Part shown: piece by piece, positions 1 through 7,407 of the stretch | How the letters are laid out: each line of letters begins with the position of its first letter | How positions within the stretch are numbered: the first letter of the stretch is position 1 | Source of the DNA: Gulosibacter hominis | GTDB taxonomy: Bacteria; Actinomycetota; Actinomycetes; Actinomycetales; Microbacteriaceae | Reading direction: 5' to 3' | Length of the DNA: 37,750 nucleotides | Assembly (NCBI RefSeq): GCF_904842695.1 | Contig: NZ_CAJGWQ010000017.1 | Coordinates: forward strand, 1-37,750 | Position numbers and translations under genes: made by a program | Notes under the pieces: model-generated | Seen by the model: the letters and a program-made list of their open reading frames with translations, nothing else | Databases searched by the model: none | Told to the model about the DNA's origin: nothing

Positions 1-769
1 CCTGATGGTGTGACTATCGACGAGAACACTGGTGAGATCACGGTGACCATCCCTGAGGATGCGAAGCCTGGTGACAAGATCACTGTTCCTGTTGTGGTGA
101 CTTACCCGGATGGTTCGAAGGACAACGTCGATGTGACGGTTACGGTTGAGCAGCCTGACGCTCCTGACACCAAGCAGAGCGATGAGTTCGAGCCTGGTTA
201 TGAGGATGGTTCGGGTAAGCCGGGTGAGGACGTCAAGGTTGAGAAGCCTGAGTTCAAGGACAAGGGCGGTAACCCGACCACTGCTCCTGAGGGCACCAAG
301 TTCACTCCTGGTGAGAACACTCCTGATGGTGTGACTATCGACGAGAACACTGGTGAGATCACGGTGACCATCCCTGAGGATGCGAAGCCTGGTGACAAGA
401 TCACTGTTCCTGTTGTGGTGACTTACCCGGATGGTTCGAAGGACAACGTCGATGTGACGGTTACGGTTGAGCAGCCTGACGCTCCTGACACCAAGCAGAG
501 CGATGAGTTCGAGCCTGGTTATGAGGATGGTTCGGGTAAGCCGGGTGAGGACGTCAAGGTTGAGAAGCCTGAGTTCAAGGACAAGGACGGTAACCCGACC
601 ACTGCTCCTGAGGGCACCAAGTTCACTCCTGGTGAGAACACTCCTGATGGTGTGACTATCGACGAGAACACTGGTGAGATCACGGTGACCATCCCTGAGG
701 ATGCGAAGCCTGGTGACAAGATCACTGTTCCTGTTGTGGTGACTTACCCGGATGGTTCGAAGGACAACG
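1..769 (+). repeat. Near-identical 321-bp tandem coding repeats
   Basis: Units begin at 1, 322 and 643, an exact 321-bp period of 107 codons. Units 1 and 2 differ at one base that I could find (G266 versus A587, changing Gly to Asp). The third unit stays identical until about 769 and then diverges by synonymous and non-synonymous changes. The array continues off the left edge, so copy number is unknown. Such identity implies recent expansion or ongoing homogenisation by recombination, and it is a likely site of assembly collapse. Confidence 0.95.
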
Positions 770-1512
770 TTGACGTGACTGTCACCGTTGAGCAGCCGGA
801 TGCTCCGGCTGAGCAGCCTGACTGGAAGGACGACAAGGGTAAGCCTGGCGACAAGGTTGAGATCCCGAACACCGGTGGCGACGTGCCGGAAGGCACCACC
901 GTTGAGACGGAAGGCCCTGGTAAGGCTGAGATCGATGACAACGGCAACCTGATTGTCGATATCGATGAAGACGCCAAGCCTGGTGACAAGATCGTTGTCA
1001 TCGTCAAGGACAAGGACGACAACGAGATCGACCGTGTAGTCGTTGAGGTCGAACAGCCGACCCCTGGCGACAAGGGCAAGGACTCGGACAAGTACCAGCC
1101 TGAATACCCTGACAGCACGGGTAAGCCTGGTGAGAAGACCGAGATCCCGCTGACGCCTGGCGACCTGCCTGAGGGCACCAAGTGCGAGCTCGACACGAGC
1201 ACTGTGCCGGCTGGTTGGAACGTCACCATTGGTGAGAACTGCAAGCTGATTGTGGTTCCCGGCAAGGACGCGAAGCCTGGTCAGACCGCTGACATCAAGG
1301 TGAACTTCACCTACCCCGATGGCAGCACTGACACTGCGACCGCACACTTTGTGGTGGCAGAGGCTGACGGTGGCAAGAAGGTCATCCAGGAAGGTGGACT
1401 CGCTCAGACGGGTGCACAGGTTGCTGGTGTGGCCGGTATTGCAGCCGCGATGATCGCAGCAGGCCTCGGCCTCGCGTTCACGCGCCGTCGCCGCGCAGGT
1501 GAGGAGAACTAA
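1..1512 (+). CDS. Repeat-rich LAxTG-anchored surface protein, 5' end outside window
   Basis: The reading frame is already open at base 1, so the N-terminus and signal peptide lie upstream; the GTG at base 10 is not a real start. The visible 503 residues are tandem Ig-like modules with a recurring YPDG motif followed by alternating Val/Thr, typical of Rib/alpha-like surface repeats. Two and a half modules of 107 residues are almost identical, then come two diverged modules. The last diverged module holds the only two cysteines (codons at 1183 and 1240), which could form a disulfide. The C-terminus is a sorting signal: LAQTG (codons 1399-1413), a hydrophobic stretch and an RRRR-containing tail. 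LAxTG is the form known for actinobacterial class E sortases. The protein is probably an adhesin or cell-wall stalk; its ligand cannot be inferred. Codons favour GGT, CCT and AAG, unlike the GC-ending codons of the downstream housekeeping genes. Confidence 0.9.
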   Translation, partial: PDGVTIDENTGEITVTIPEDAKPGDKITVPVVVTYPDGSKDNVDVTVTVEQPDAPDTKQSDEFEPGYEDGSGKPGEDVKVEKPEFKDKGGNPTTAPEGTKFTPGENTPDGVTIDENTGEITVTIPEDAKPGDKITVPVVVTYPDGSKDNVDVTVTVEQPDAPDTKQSDEFEPGYEDGSGKPGEDVKVEKPEFKDKDGNPTTAPEGTKFTPGENTPDGVTIDENTGEITVTIPEDAKPGDKITVPVVVTYPDGSKDNVDVTVTVEQPDAPAEQPDWKDDKGKPGDKVEIPNTGGDVPEGTTVETEGPGKAEIDDNGNLIVDIDEDAKPGDKIVVIVKDKDDNEIDRVVVEVEQPTPGDKGKDSDKYQPEYPDSTGKPGEKTEIPLTPGDLPEGTKCELDTSTVPAGWNVTIGENCKLIVVPGKDAKPGQTADIKVNFTYPDGSTDTATAHFVVAEADGGKKVIQEGGLAQTGAQVAGVAGIAAAMIAAGLGLAFTRRRRAGEEN

Positions 1513-1542
1513 TCGCCTGACCGGTAACGTATCGGTATAGCT

Positions 1543-1577
1543 TGTGGGGTGGGATCGCAGTGCGGTTCCACCCCGCA
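1543..1577 (+). terminator. Possible terminator hairpin after first surface-protein gene
   Basis: A 10-bp stem (1543-1552 with 1568-1577, one G-T wobble) encloses a 15-nt loop, 31 bp after the stop codon. There is no proper U-tract, only a short GTGTTT, so termination is plausible but unproven. Confidence 0.4.
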
Positions 1578-1900
1578 AGTGTTTCCGGGGGAGTGCGGGC
1601 AAATACTCGGCGCCCGACCGGATCCACACCGCGGGTTATCGGTGTCAATGTGATTGCCGCTGGCGGTAGTTGTGTTGCATTCATGCGGCGTGACAGGTCG
1701 GAGCGGTGTGCGCATAGTGCTCGGTACTGAAGCCCAGTCGAACAAACCCCTAAATCTAGCCACAGCGACCTAGCGATAACTCTGCAGTGTAATTACTATT
1801 AGTCCTGCGTGTGGTGAGATCACGTTGCTGGAGAGTTTTCTACGGTAACAGACGGCTTCTTCAGCGCGATTCTTAGCAGACAACAGAAAGGGTGTGGCTG
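1578..1900 (+). promoter_or_regulatory. Intergenic leader of the second surface-protein gene
   Basis: No credible gene is seen here. The region is visibly more AT-rich toward its 3' end. A TACTAT hexamer at 1794-1799 could be a -10 box, but no convincing -35 lies 17 bp upstream. An AAAGGG ribosome binding site at about 1887-1892 sits about 8 bp before ATG 1901. Promoter position is therefore only a guess. Confidence 0.3.
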
Positions 1901-4900
1901 ATGGCACGGCCAATCCACAGGAACCGTTCAACATGTCGAACCTTGTTCACAATTCTCCCCGCGTTTATCGCGGTCATCATGGTTTTCGCATCGCAAGCGG
2001 TTTATGCCTTTGGCAGCGTCGATAATAGCGGTGGCACCAAAGCGTACGAGCTAGAAGGTGTGTGGAAGGACCAACCCGAGACGGTCACCTCGGGTCTCGA
2101 TGTACTTTCTATGGTGTGGCACCTGGATATCAACGATTCGGCGCCAGCGCCAGGCAATGAACCGACCACTGACAACCTCCTGGCTGTCACAGTGGAGAAC
2201 GCGCACTTTGGCGAGATCCCCGCTGAATGTCTCAGTGGAGACAAGGGAGCTTCAGAGATTTCAGAAGATCAGCGCACCTTGACATGTGACATCGGTGAGC
2301 GCGATGAGGGTACCGCCCAGATGGTGTTGTCGGGCATTAAAGTTGACGGCCCAGCAGGGTCAACGGTCTCTGCGAAGGCGACCTTCCGGGGTCTTGAAGC
2401 TAAGCTGCCGGAGATCCCGATCATCGCGCCGTTCATCATGGACGCCAAGTTCGATGCTGGTGCACCGAGCTCGTTGACTGGTCAGCCAGACACGTACCAG
2501 TTCATGTCTTTCCCGTTCTCGTTGGCGCATGCAACGGGTTCCGCGGCGGGCCCGGAAAGCGTCAGCTATGACATCACGATCAATGGTGTCCGCGGCGAAA
2601 GAATCACTACGCAGGATGTAGCGTGCGCGCCTATTGATCGCGTGCATTCTGGTTATCCGTACTCAGCTCCGGGTAAGCCGCAAGAGCAGACCGCTAACTT
2701 CCCTACATGCGAGTTCACTCTGGTTGACCCTGAGACGAACACCTTCCGATTGACGTTGTCTGATCTGGACTATGTTTCGAAGCGGCCGGAGCTTGACTCG
2801 AATGGTGTCCGTTTGCCTCAGGTTCAGCCGAAGCATCCGCGCGAGGTGATCGCTGCTGGAGAGCTTCGCATCAAGGTTCCGTATATGGTTGCCGGGCCAA
2901 ATTCGAACGCCAAGACCAACGTGACGCTGAAGGCATCGGCGCCGACGTACACCGCCGTCGATGGGTCGACGAGTGATGACGACCCGTCGAACAACCAGAA
3001 CCGCGCCCCGATGATCCGCGGCAACTGGACGGGTGCATGGGTTGTTGGGTCCCAGTACCCGAAGGCATACCCGGGTATCGGATGGTCTGACACGTCGCGT
3101 GCTCCCGTGGGCGCTACTGTGATGTCGGTGTCCGGAATCGCTCCTCCGCGCGTTGAGGGCTTCTCTGACAACTGGATTTGCAACACCCTAGATACTGAGC
3201 GCGTCGATTTCGTCGACGCCCGTGTGGTTGCTGACCCTTACGCGAAGCCGAACGTCTACTACGGCGAGAACGTGGAGGGCCTTGACATCCTCTATTACAC
3301 GGGTGAGGTCAAGGACCCCAACCTCTTCGAATGCGGTACCACGGAAACCCCGTTTGATGAAGGGAAGGACGAAAAGGACGGCTGGAGCTACACCAAGCCT
3401 GCCGACCTCTCGACGGTGAAGGCTGTCAAGCTGCGTGTGCCTCGCGATAAGGGCCACTTGTCGGAGCTCCCGCAGTCGTACTTCTACCTGGTGATCGAAC
3501 AGAAGATTCACGATGACGTAGAGATCGGTGCGGACGTGTGGACGTGGACTTCCGTCCTTAACGAGACGCACACTGAGTGGAAGATGGATATCAACTCGAA
3601 GATTGCTTATGACCGCGTGACCAATGAACGTGAGATTACTCCTGGGTTCGCATCCCCTGGCGTGGTTACTGATGGAGTCCGCTACCCATACGCTGGCCCA
3701 GGACGTGACCTCTTGCGGGTGGTTCCCTCGCTACCTGTTGTAGCCAAGGACGTCGCCCAGCCAGAGTATGGTCCGGGTGCGGAAGCTGAATACACGATTC
3801 GTTATGGCCTCGAATCTGAGATCGCGAACATGCCTAACGACCAGGTGGTTATTGAAGACACCTTGCCGGCAGGTATGGAGTATGTTCCGGGTACCGCGGA
3901 CGTTGAACCTGATGTGAAGACCAACTCTAATGGCCAGCAAGTTCTGACGTGGACGAAGGATGGCGTTGAACCTAATATCCGCGTCTTTGAGGACGGCAAT
4001 GCTTATGTCATCAACTACAAGGCGACGCTCCCTAAGGATGCGAAGCCTGGCGCTGTATACATCAACGAGGTCGCGGCATCGAGCCAGGGCCACACCCGTA
4101 AGGCGAAAGCTAAGGTGACGGTTCCGCGCGCGGGCTACACGTCGTTGAAGAAGGATGTGAAAACATCTGTTGTTGAAACAACCCGAAACGGGGTTGCAGC
4201 AAACGAGTGGACGCTGAAGCTCACCTCGAATGATCCGACGCGTTCAAACCTCACTGACGTGATCGATGTGCTTCCGTCAAACGATGATTCCCAGGGTTCG
4301 AAGTTTGATGGCACACTCAAGGTGACCGGAGTTGAAGGTGCTGAAGGCGCGAAGGTCTACAGCACCACTGTGGACCCAGCTAAGATTGATGAAGACCCGA
4401 ATGCCAAGGTCAATGGTGGCACCGGAACGCCGTCTGACATCTGGGAAGAAGGCGTGAAGGAGGACGCGACCGCGCTCCGCGTTATCACCAAAGCCCCGCT
4501 GGCGTATGGGGATACGCAGACCATCACGGTGAAGACTGAGTTGCATCAAGCGCAGCTAGGCGATGTTGTTGTCAACAAGGCCGTGGGCCGAGCTGAGAAC
4601 ACCAAGCTGCGGATGCGTACTTCTGCACAGTTCACGGTGCGCACACCAGTCGAGGTTCGTGTTGAGAAGGTGTGGAAGGACGAGAACGGCGAAGCCCTTA
4701 CGGAGACTCCGGAATCGGTGCAGGTGCAGCTAATGCGCCAGCAAGGTGACGAAATCACTCCGGTGGGCGAAAAGGTTGAGCTTTCTGGCGCCAACGACTG
4801 GAAGCACACGTTTGAATCGCTACCAGCCGTGATCGATGACGAGCCGGTCAGCTATACGGTGAAGGAAGACTCGGTCGAAGACTACACCTCGCAGGTCAAG

Positions 4901-5248
4901 GTGGTAGACGCCGGTAGCGTCTTCGAGGTGACGGTCACGAATACACGTGAACCTGAGCCGACACCGGAGCCGACGCCGGAGCCGACGCCGGAGCCGACGC
5001 CAGGGCCGACGCCGGAGCCGACGCCGGATCCGACGCCAGGGCCGACGCCGGAGCCGACACCGGATCCGACACCTGAGCCGACGCCAGGGCCGACGCCAGG
5101 GCCGACGCCAGGGCCGACGCCGGAGAAACCGAAGGCTCCTGAGGAGGGATTGGCCCGAACTGGTGTGGAGGTTGCAGGCTTCCTCGCGATTGCAGTCACG
5201 TTGCTTGGCGGTGGGTTGTTCTTGTTGAGGCGACCACGCAAGCAGTGA
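1901..5248 (+). CDS. Large LAxTG-anchored Cna-B/isopeptide-type surface protein
   Basis: This 1115-residue protein is built for export and wall anchoring. A signal peptide (Arg-rich start, hydrophobic core 15-30, likely cleavage after Ala36) is followed by a long beta-rich ectodomain. Residues about 610-745 resemble DUF11-type repeats (LPAGMEYVPGT signature), 746-915 form a second similar module, and 917-1016 a Cna-B domain with VEKVWKDENG at its start and a YTVKE box near its end, the arrangement that gives intramolecular Lys-Asn isopeptide bonds in SpaA-type pilins. A Pro-Thr-Glu/Asp/Gly stalk (about 1018-1075) precedes LARTG (1084-1088), a hydrophobic helix and the tail RRPRKQ. I chose ATG 1901 over GTG 1892 because AAAGGG is correctly spaced only for the former. 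It may be a pilus tip, an adhesin or a fibrillar protein; no sortase lies in the window. Confidence 0.88.
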   Translation: MARPIHRNRSTCRTLFTILPAFIAVIMVFASQAVYAFGSVDNSGGTKAYELEGVWKDQPETVTSGLDVLSMVWHLDINDSAPAPGNEPTTDNLLAVTVENAHFGEIPAECLSGDKGASEISEDQRTLTCDIGERDEGTAQMVLSGIKVDGPAGSTVSAKATFRGLEAKLPEIPIIAPFIMDAKFDAGAPSSLTGQPDTYQFMSFPFSLAHATGSAAGPESVSYDITINGVRGERITTQDVACAPIDRVHSGYPYSAPGKPQEQTANFPTCEFTLVDPETNTFRLTLSDLDYVSKRPELDSNGVRLPQVQPKHPREVIAAGELRIKVPYMVAGPNSNAKTNVTLKASAPTYTAVDGSTSDDDPSNNQNRAPMIRGNWTGAWVVGSQYPKAYPGIGWSDTSRAPVGATVMSVSGIAPPRVEGFSDNWICNTLDTERVDFVDARVVADPYAKPNVYYGENVEGLDILYYTGEVKDPNLFECGTTETPFDEGKDEKDGWSYTKPADLSTVKAVKLRVPRDKGHLSELPQSYFYLVIEQKIHDDVEIGADVWTWTSVLNETHTEWKMDINSKIAYDRVTNEREITPGFASPGVVTDGVRYPYAGPGRDLLRVVPSLPVVAKDVAQPEYGPGAEAEYTIRYGLESEIANMPNDQVVIEDTLPAGMEYVPGTADVEPDVKTNSNGQQVLTWTKDGVEPNIRVFEDGNAYVINYKATLPKDAKPGAVYINEVAASSQGHTRKAKAKVTVPRAGYTSLKKDVKTSVVETTRNGVAANEWTLKLTSNDPTRSNLTDVIDVLPSNDDSQGSKFDGTLKVTGVEGAEGAKVYSTTVDPAKIDEDPNAKVNGGTGTPSDIWEEGVKEDATALRVITKAPLAYGDTQTITVKTELHQAQLGDVVVNKAVGRAENTKLRMRTSAQFTVRTPVEVRVEKVWKDENGEALTETPESVQVQLMRQQGDEITPVGEKVELSGANDWKHTFESLPAVIDDEPVSYTVKEDSVEDYTSQVKVVDAGSVFEVTVTNTREPEPTPEPTPEPTPEPTPGPTPEPTPDPTPGPTPEPTPDPTPEPTPGPTPGPTPGPTPEKPKAPEEGLARTGVEVAGFLAIAVTLLGGGLFLLRRPRKQ
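4952..5126 (+). repeat. 12-bp Pro-Thr-Glu stalk repeats
   Basis: Tandem 12-bp units, mostly CCGACGCCGGAG or CCGACGCCAGGG, encode PTPE, PTPG and PTPD tetrapeptides. Such extended Pro-rich stretches carry the ligand-binding part of surface proteins through the cell wall. The array is prone to length change by slippage. Confidence 0.9.
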
Positions 5249-5317
5249 AGCCGCTGGGTGAGAACCCGCAGGGCTAAAATGAACTGCCGGCGTTAGCCTC
5301 CGCGACTAGGAATGGCT

Positions 5318-5357
5318 AAGGGCTGGGCATGGACTTTGAAGTCCATGCCCAGCCCTT
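5318..5357 (+). terminator. Perfect 19-bp hairpin terminator, probably bidirectional
   Basis: Bases 5318-5336 and 5339-5357 are perfect reverse complements with a 2-nt spacer. Farther out, GGCTAA (5314-5319) and TTAGCC (5365-5370) are also inverted. It lies 70 bp after the surface-protein stop. TTAGCC on its right side is also the stop codon of a small minus-strand coding remnant, so the structure probably once ended two convergent genes. Confidence 0.85.
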
Positions 5358-5364
5358 GTCATTG

Positions 5365-5441
5365 TTAGCCGATTGGTTCTGGCCCTGGCTCGACGGTGTA
5401 GGCGAGCATGATGAGGGCTTCGCGGATAGGGGTTCGCGAGA
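5365..5441 (-). pseudogene. Short C-terminal coding remnant, family unknown
   Basis: Read on the minus strand from about 5441 to a TAA at 5365-5367, this gives about 25 protein-like residues (TPIREALIMLAYTVEPG near the end) that stop right at the edge of the terminator hairpin. Upstream the frame closes where the HsdR-like remnant starts, as expected of a truncated gene at a deletion or insertion junction. I do not recognise the family; a transposase tail is possible but unsupported. Confidence 0.35.
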
Positions 5442-5919
5442 AACTCCACACCTACACCATCGTCGGGGCCATCACCGACAAAAGCGAGTACGCGACCTCA
5501 ACGCACTCTTCGCAACCGCATCAATCACCGTCGCACGCGAGTTCCTCGAAGGCGCAATCCGCGACGCCACCACCCTCAACACCCTTTCGGCGACGAAAAC
5601 CTCCGCTCCCATGGGCTCATTCAGGCTACCGCAGCAGCTACCTCGACCTCTGCACCGACTACCGCAGTCAACACAGCGCCGAACGAACCCCCGTCAACGA
5701 CGACGTCGTATTCAAAATCGAACTCACATCAATCAACGCTGACGAAAACCTGTGCAGCGAAGCCGCCCACACCTACGCCGAAACTGCCTTCCGAGACCGC
5801 AAGCTGCGCACAACCGGCACCGATATCACCAAAACCCTGCCACCAACGTCACGATTCGCCACCCGCGACAACCACGCCAAAAAGAAACACCAACAGCGCC
5901 AACGGCGGGCCACAGCTCG
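5442..5919 (+). pseudogene. Broken type I restriction enzyme R-subunit (HsdR) C-terminus
   Basis: Plus-strand segments in two frames look protein-coding but cannot form one gene. One frame reads RDLNALFATASITVAREF, then coding sense moves to another frame near 5583. That frame gives YRSSYLDL, DDVVFKIEL, EAAHTYAETAF and TGTDITKTLPPTSRF before a run of lysines. The order and spacing match the EcoR124-type C-terminal helical domain of HsdR: a YRSxY helix, DDVVFEVDLL, then NEEAAKRYI and the ILPKMSPLN-KKQ end. About 50 residues usual between the INxD and EEAA parts are absent, so there is an internal deletion as well as a frameshift. The helicase and nuclease domains are gone and no hsdM or hsdS is present. 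It is a dead relic. The assignment rests on motif memory, not on a search. Confidence 0.6.
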
Positions 5920-6585
5920 CTACTGTGCCGACGCCATTAACCCCACCAGCAGATCCGCAACATCCTGCGGTGAAATCGCATCAAAGTTTTCTTTGCTCAG
6001 CGAATTAATTTCAATCGTGAACAGCGCCTGCGCATCCTCATCGAAATACATCGCACTGTAATAGCCCTGCGGATTCGTCGGATACCAGCGCGTCAACACC
6101 AGCACCTCAAGATTTCCCGACGTCACCGTCTCAACAGTGTTGTCTTGCTCAGGGATGCTCGTCGTGTTTTTAAAATCGTCATACGCCGCCTGAGCATCAG
6201 CCGCACTCGACGCCTGGATCAGCTGCAGCTCACCGGCATACAAATCCCGGCGCCAAAAATCACAAATATAGCGATAGCCATCATCATCGCTCGCAAAACT
6301 ACCCCAGCCCACATCCGTGAACCGCGGTCGCTTATCAAGGATGCGCGGCATCTGATCGGCCAACAAGCAATCACCCTCGCTCAACACCGGATACTGCTGC
6401 CCATACCCATCCGACGACTCCCAGCCATCCGCAGTCTGCTGCAACCACGACTCGGGAATCTGCGACACACTGTTCAAATCAGGCGCCGCATCACCACCTG
6501 ACTCCTCCGACGCACAAGCCGCCAGCGGCAACGCCAGCAACAAAGACCCAACAAGAGCAGCACGTCGTTGAAATCGCATGCGCAC
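5920..6585 (-). CDS. Secreted lipoprotein of unknown function
   Basis: The 221-residue product starts with a basic stretch (FQRR), a hydrophobic core and the lipobox LAAC with Cys24, so it should be diacylated and held on the outer face of the membrane. The mature part begins with an acidic, Ser/Gly-rich linker and continues as a single soluble domain with two further cysteines (in GDCLL and YICDFW), which may pair. I recognise no family; it resembles in style the many small actinobacterial lipoproteins of the DUF3558 kind. Start choice is open between GTG 6585 and ATG 6579, neither with a good ribosome binding site. It is divergent from the MOSC gene, with 65 bp between them. Confidence 0.75.
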   Translation of the reverse strand: MRMRFQRRAALVGSLLLALPLAACASEESGGDAAPDLNSVSQIPESWLQQTADGWESSDGYGQQYPVLSEGDCLLADQMPRILDKRPRFTDVGWGSFASDDDGYRYICDFWRRDLYAGELQLIQASSAADAQAAYDDFKNTTSIPEQDNTVETVTSGNLEVLVLTRWYPTNPQGYYSAMYFDEDAQALFTIEINSLSKENFDAISPQDVADLLVGLMASAQ

Positions 6586-6650
6586 ATGCTAACGGGGGAG
6601 CGTAACCACCAACTCAGACCGCAGCCAGCGAGCCGTGACAAACTCACAAC

Positions 6651-7346
6651 ATGACCCAAACGCACCCGCTCATCGGCACAGTTCGCCGAGTGCGTACCGG
6701 CAAAGTCACCACCCAGCAGTGGAGCGGCCGCACCATCAACACCGGCGCCGCCAAAACACCCCGCGACGGGCGCATCCCCGTCAGCGTCCAAGGGCTCGAC
6801 GGCGACGAACAGGGCAACCTCAAAGTACACGGCGGCCCAAACAAAGCCATCTGCTGCTACCCCTACGAATTCCTCGACCAGTGGCGAGCCGACGGCATCG
6901 AACTTCCCGAAGGAGCCCTCTTCGAAAACCTCACCCTCGAAGGGCTCACCGACCAAGAAGTACATCTCGGCGACATCTACCAGCTCGACGATCTGCGCGT
7001 ACAGGTCACCCAGCCGCGCCGACCCTGCGCCACCGTCTCCGCGCGCTGGAGCATGAAAGAACTGCCGCGGCTCATGCAAACAACCAACCGCACCGGTTTT
7101 TACTTTCGCGTGCTCGAACCCGGTACCGTCGCCCAGGGAGACACCCTGCGGCTCATCCAACGCCTCGACAACTCGGTATCAGTCGCTGAAACCAACCGCA
7201 TCATGAACGTCGACCGCGACGATATCGCCGGCATCCACCAACTACTCGCATCCCCCGAACTTCCCGAACGCTGGCGGGGGATGCTCGAACGCCGACTCGA
7301 AGGCAAATACGAAGACGACTCGGCACGACTATTCGGCACCAGCTAA
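6651..7346 (+). CDS. MOSC domain protein, YiiM-like
   Basis: At 231 residues this is a stand-alone MOSC protein. It shows the conserved HGGPNKA (60-66), the GxLFENLT stretch around 89-95, and the hallmark cysteine C126 in RRPC that in this superfamily carries sulfur or binds the molybdenum cofactor. Residues from about 180 match the short helical 3-alpha domain that follows MOSC in YiiM-type proteins. E. coli YiiM helps reduce N-hydroxylated base analogues; a similar sulfur or Mo-dependent detoxification role is inference. No molybdopterin synthesis genes are nearby. ATG 6651 has no visible ribosome binding site and may be translated from a short leader. The end of this gene is duplicated after its stop codon. 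Confidence 0.85.
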   Translation: MTQTHPLIGTVRRVRTGKVTTQQWSGRTINTGAAKTPRDGRIPVSVQGLDGDEQGNLKVHGGPNKAICCYPYEFLDQWRADGIELPEGALFENLTLEGLTDQEVHLGDIYQLDDLRVQVTQPRRPCATVSARWSMKELPRLMQTTNRTGFYFRVLEPGTVAQGDTLRLIQRLDNSVSVAETNRIMNVDRDDIAGIHQLLASPELPERWRGMLERRLEGKYEDDSARLFGTS

Positions 7347-7365
7347 CAGCAACCAGCTAACAGCG
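7338..7365 (+). repeat. 14-bp duplication across the MOSC stop codon
   Basis: ACCAGCTAACAGCA (7338-7351) is followed directly by ACCAGCTAACAGCG (7352-7365). The real TAA is at 7344-7346 and its copy at 7358-7360. The copy is untranslated. Confidence 0.9.
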
Positions 7366-7407
7366 CCAGGGGCTACAAGCGTCAGCGGATGCACGCGCCG
7401 GCGGAGC

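Noticed and set aside
1-769. Tandem repeats as a CRISPR array
   Set aside because: Units are 321 bp, contiguous, without spacers and in frame within a surface-protein gene.
6474-7160. Minus-strand open frame of 228 codons opposite the MOSC gene
   Set aside because: It is opposite a complete MOSC gene and overlaps the lipoprotein start; no family features are seen.
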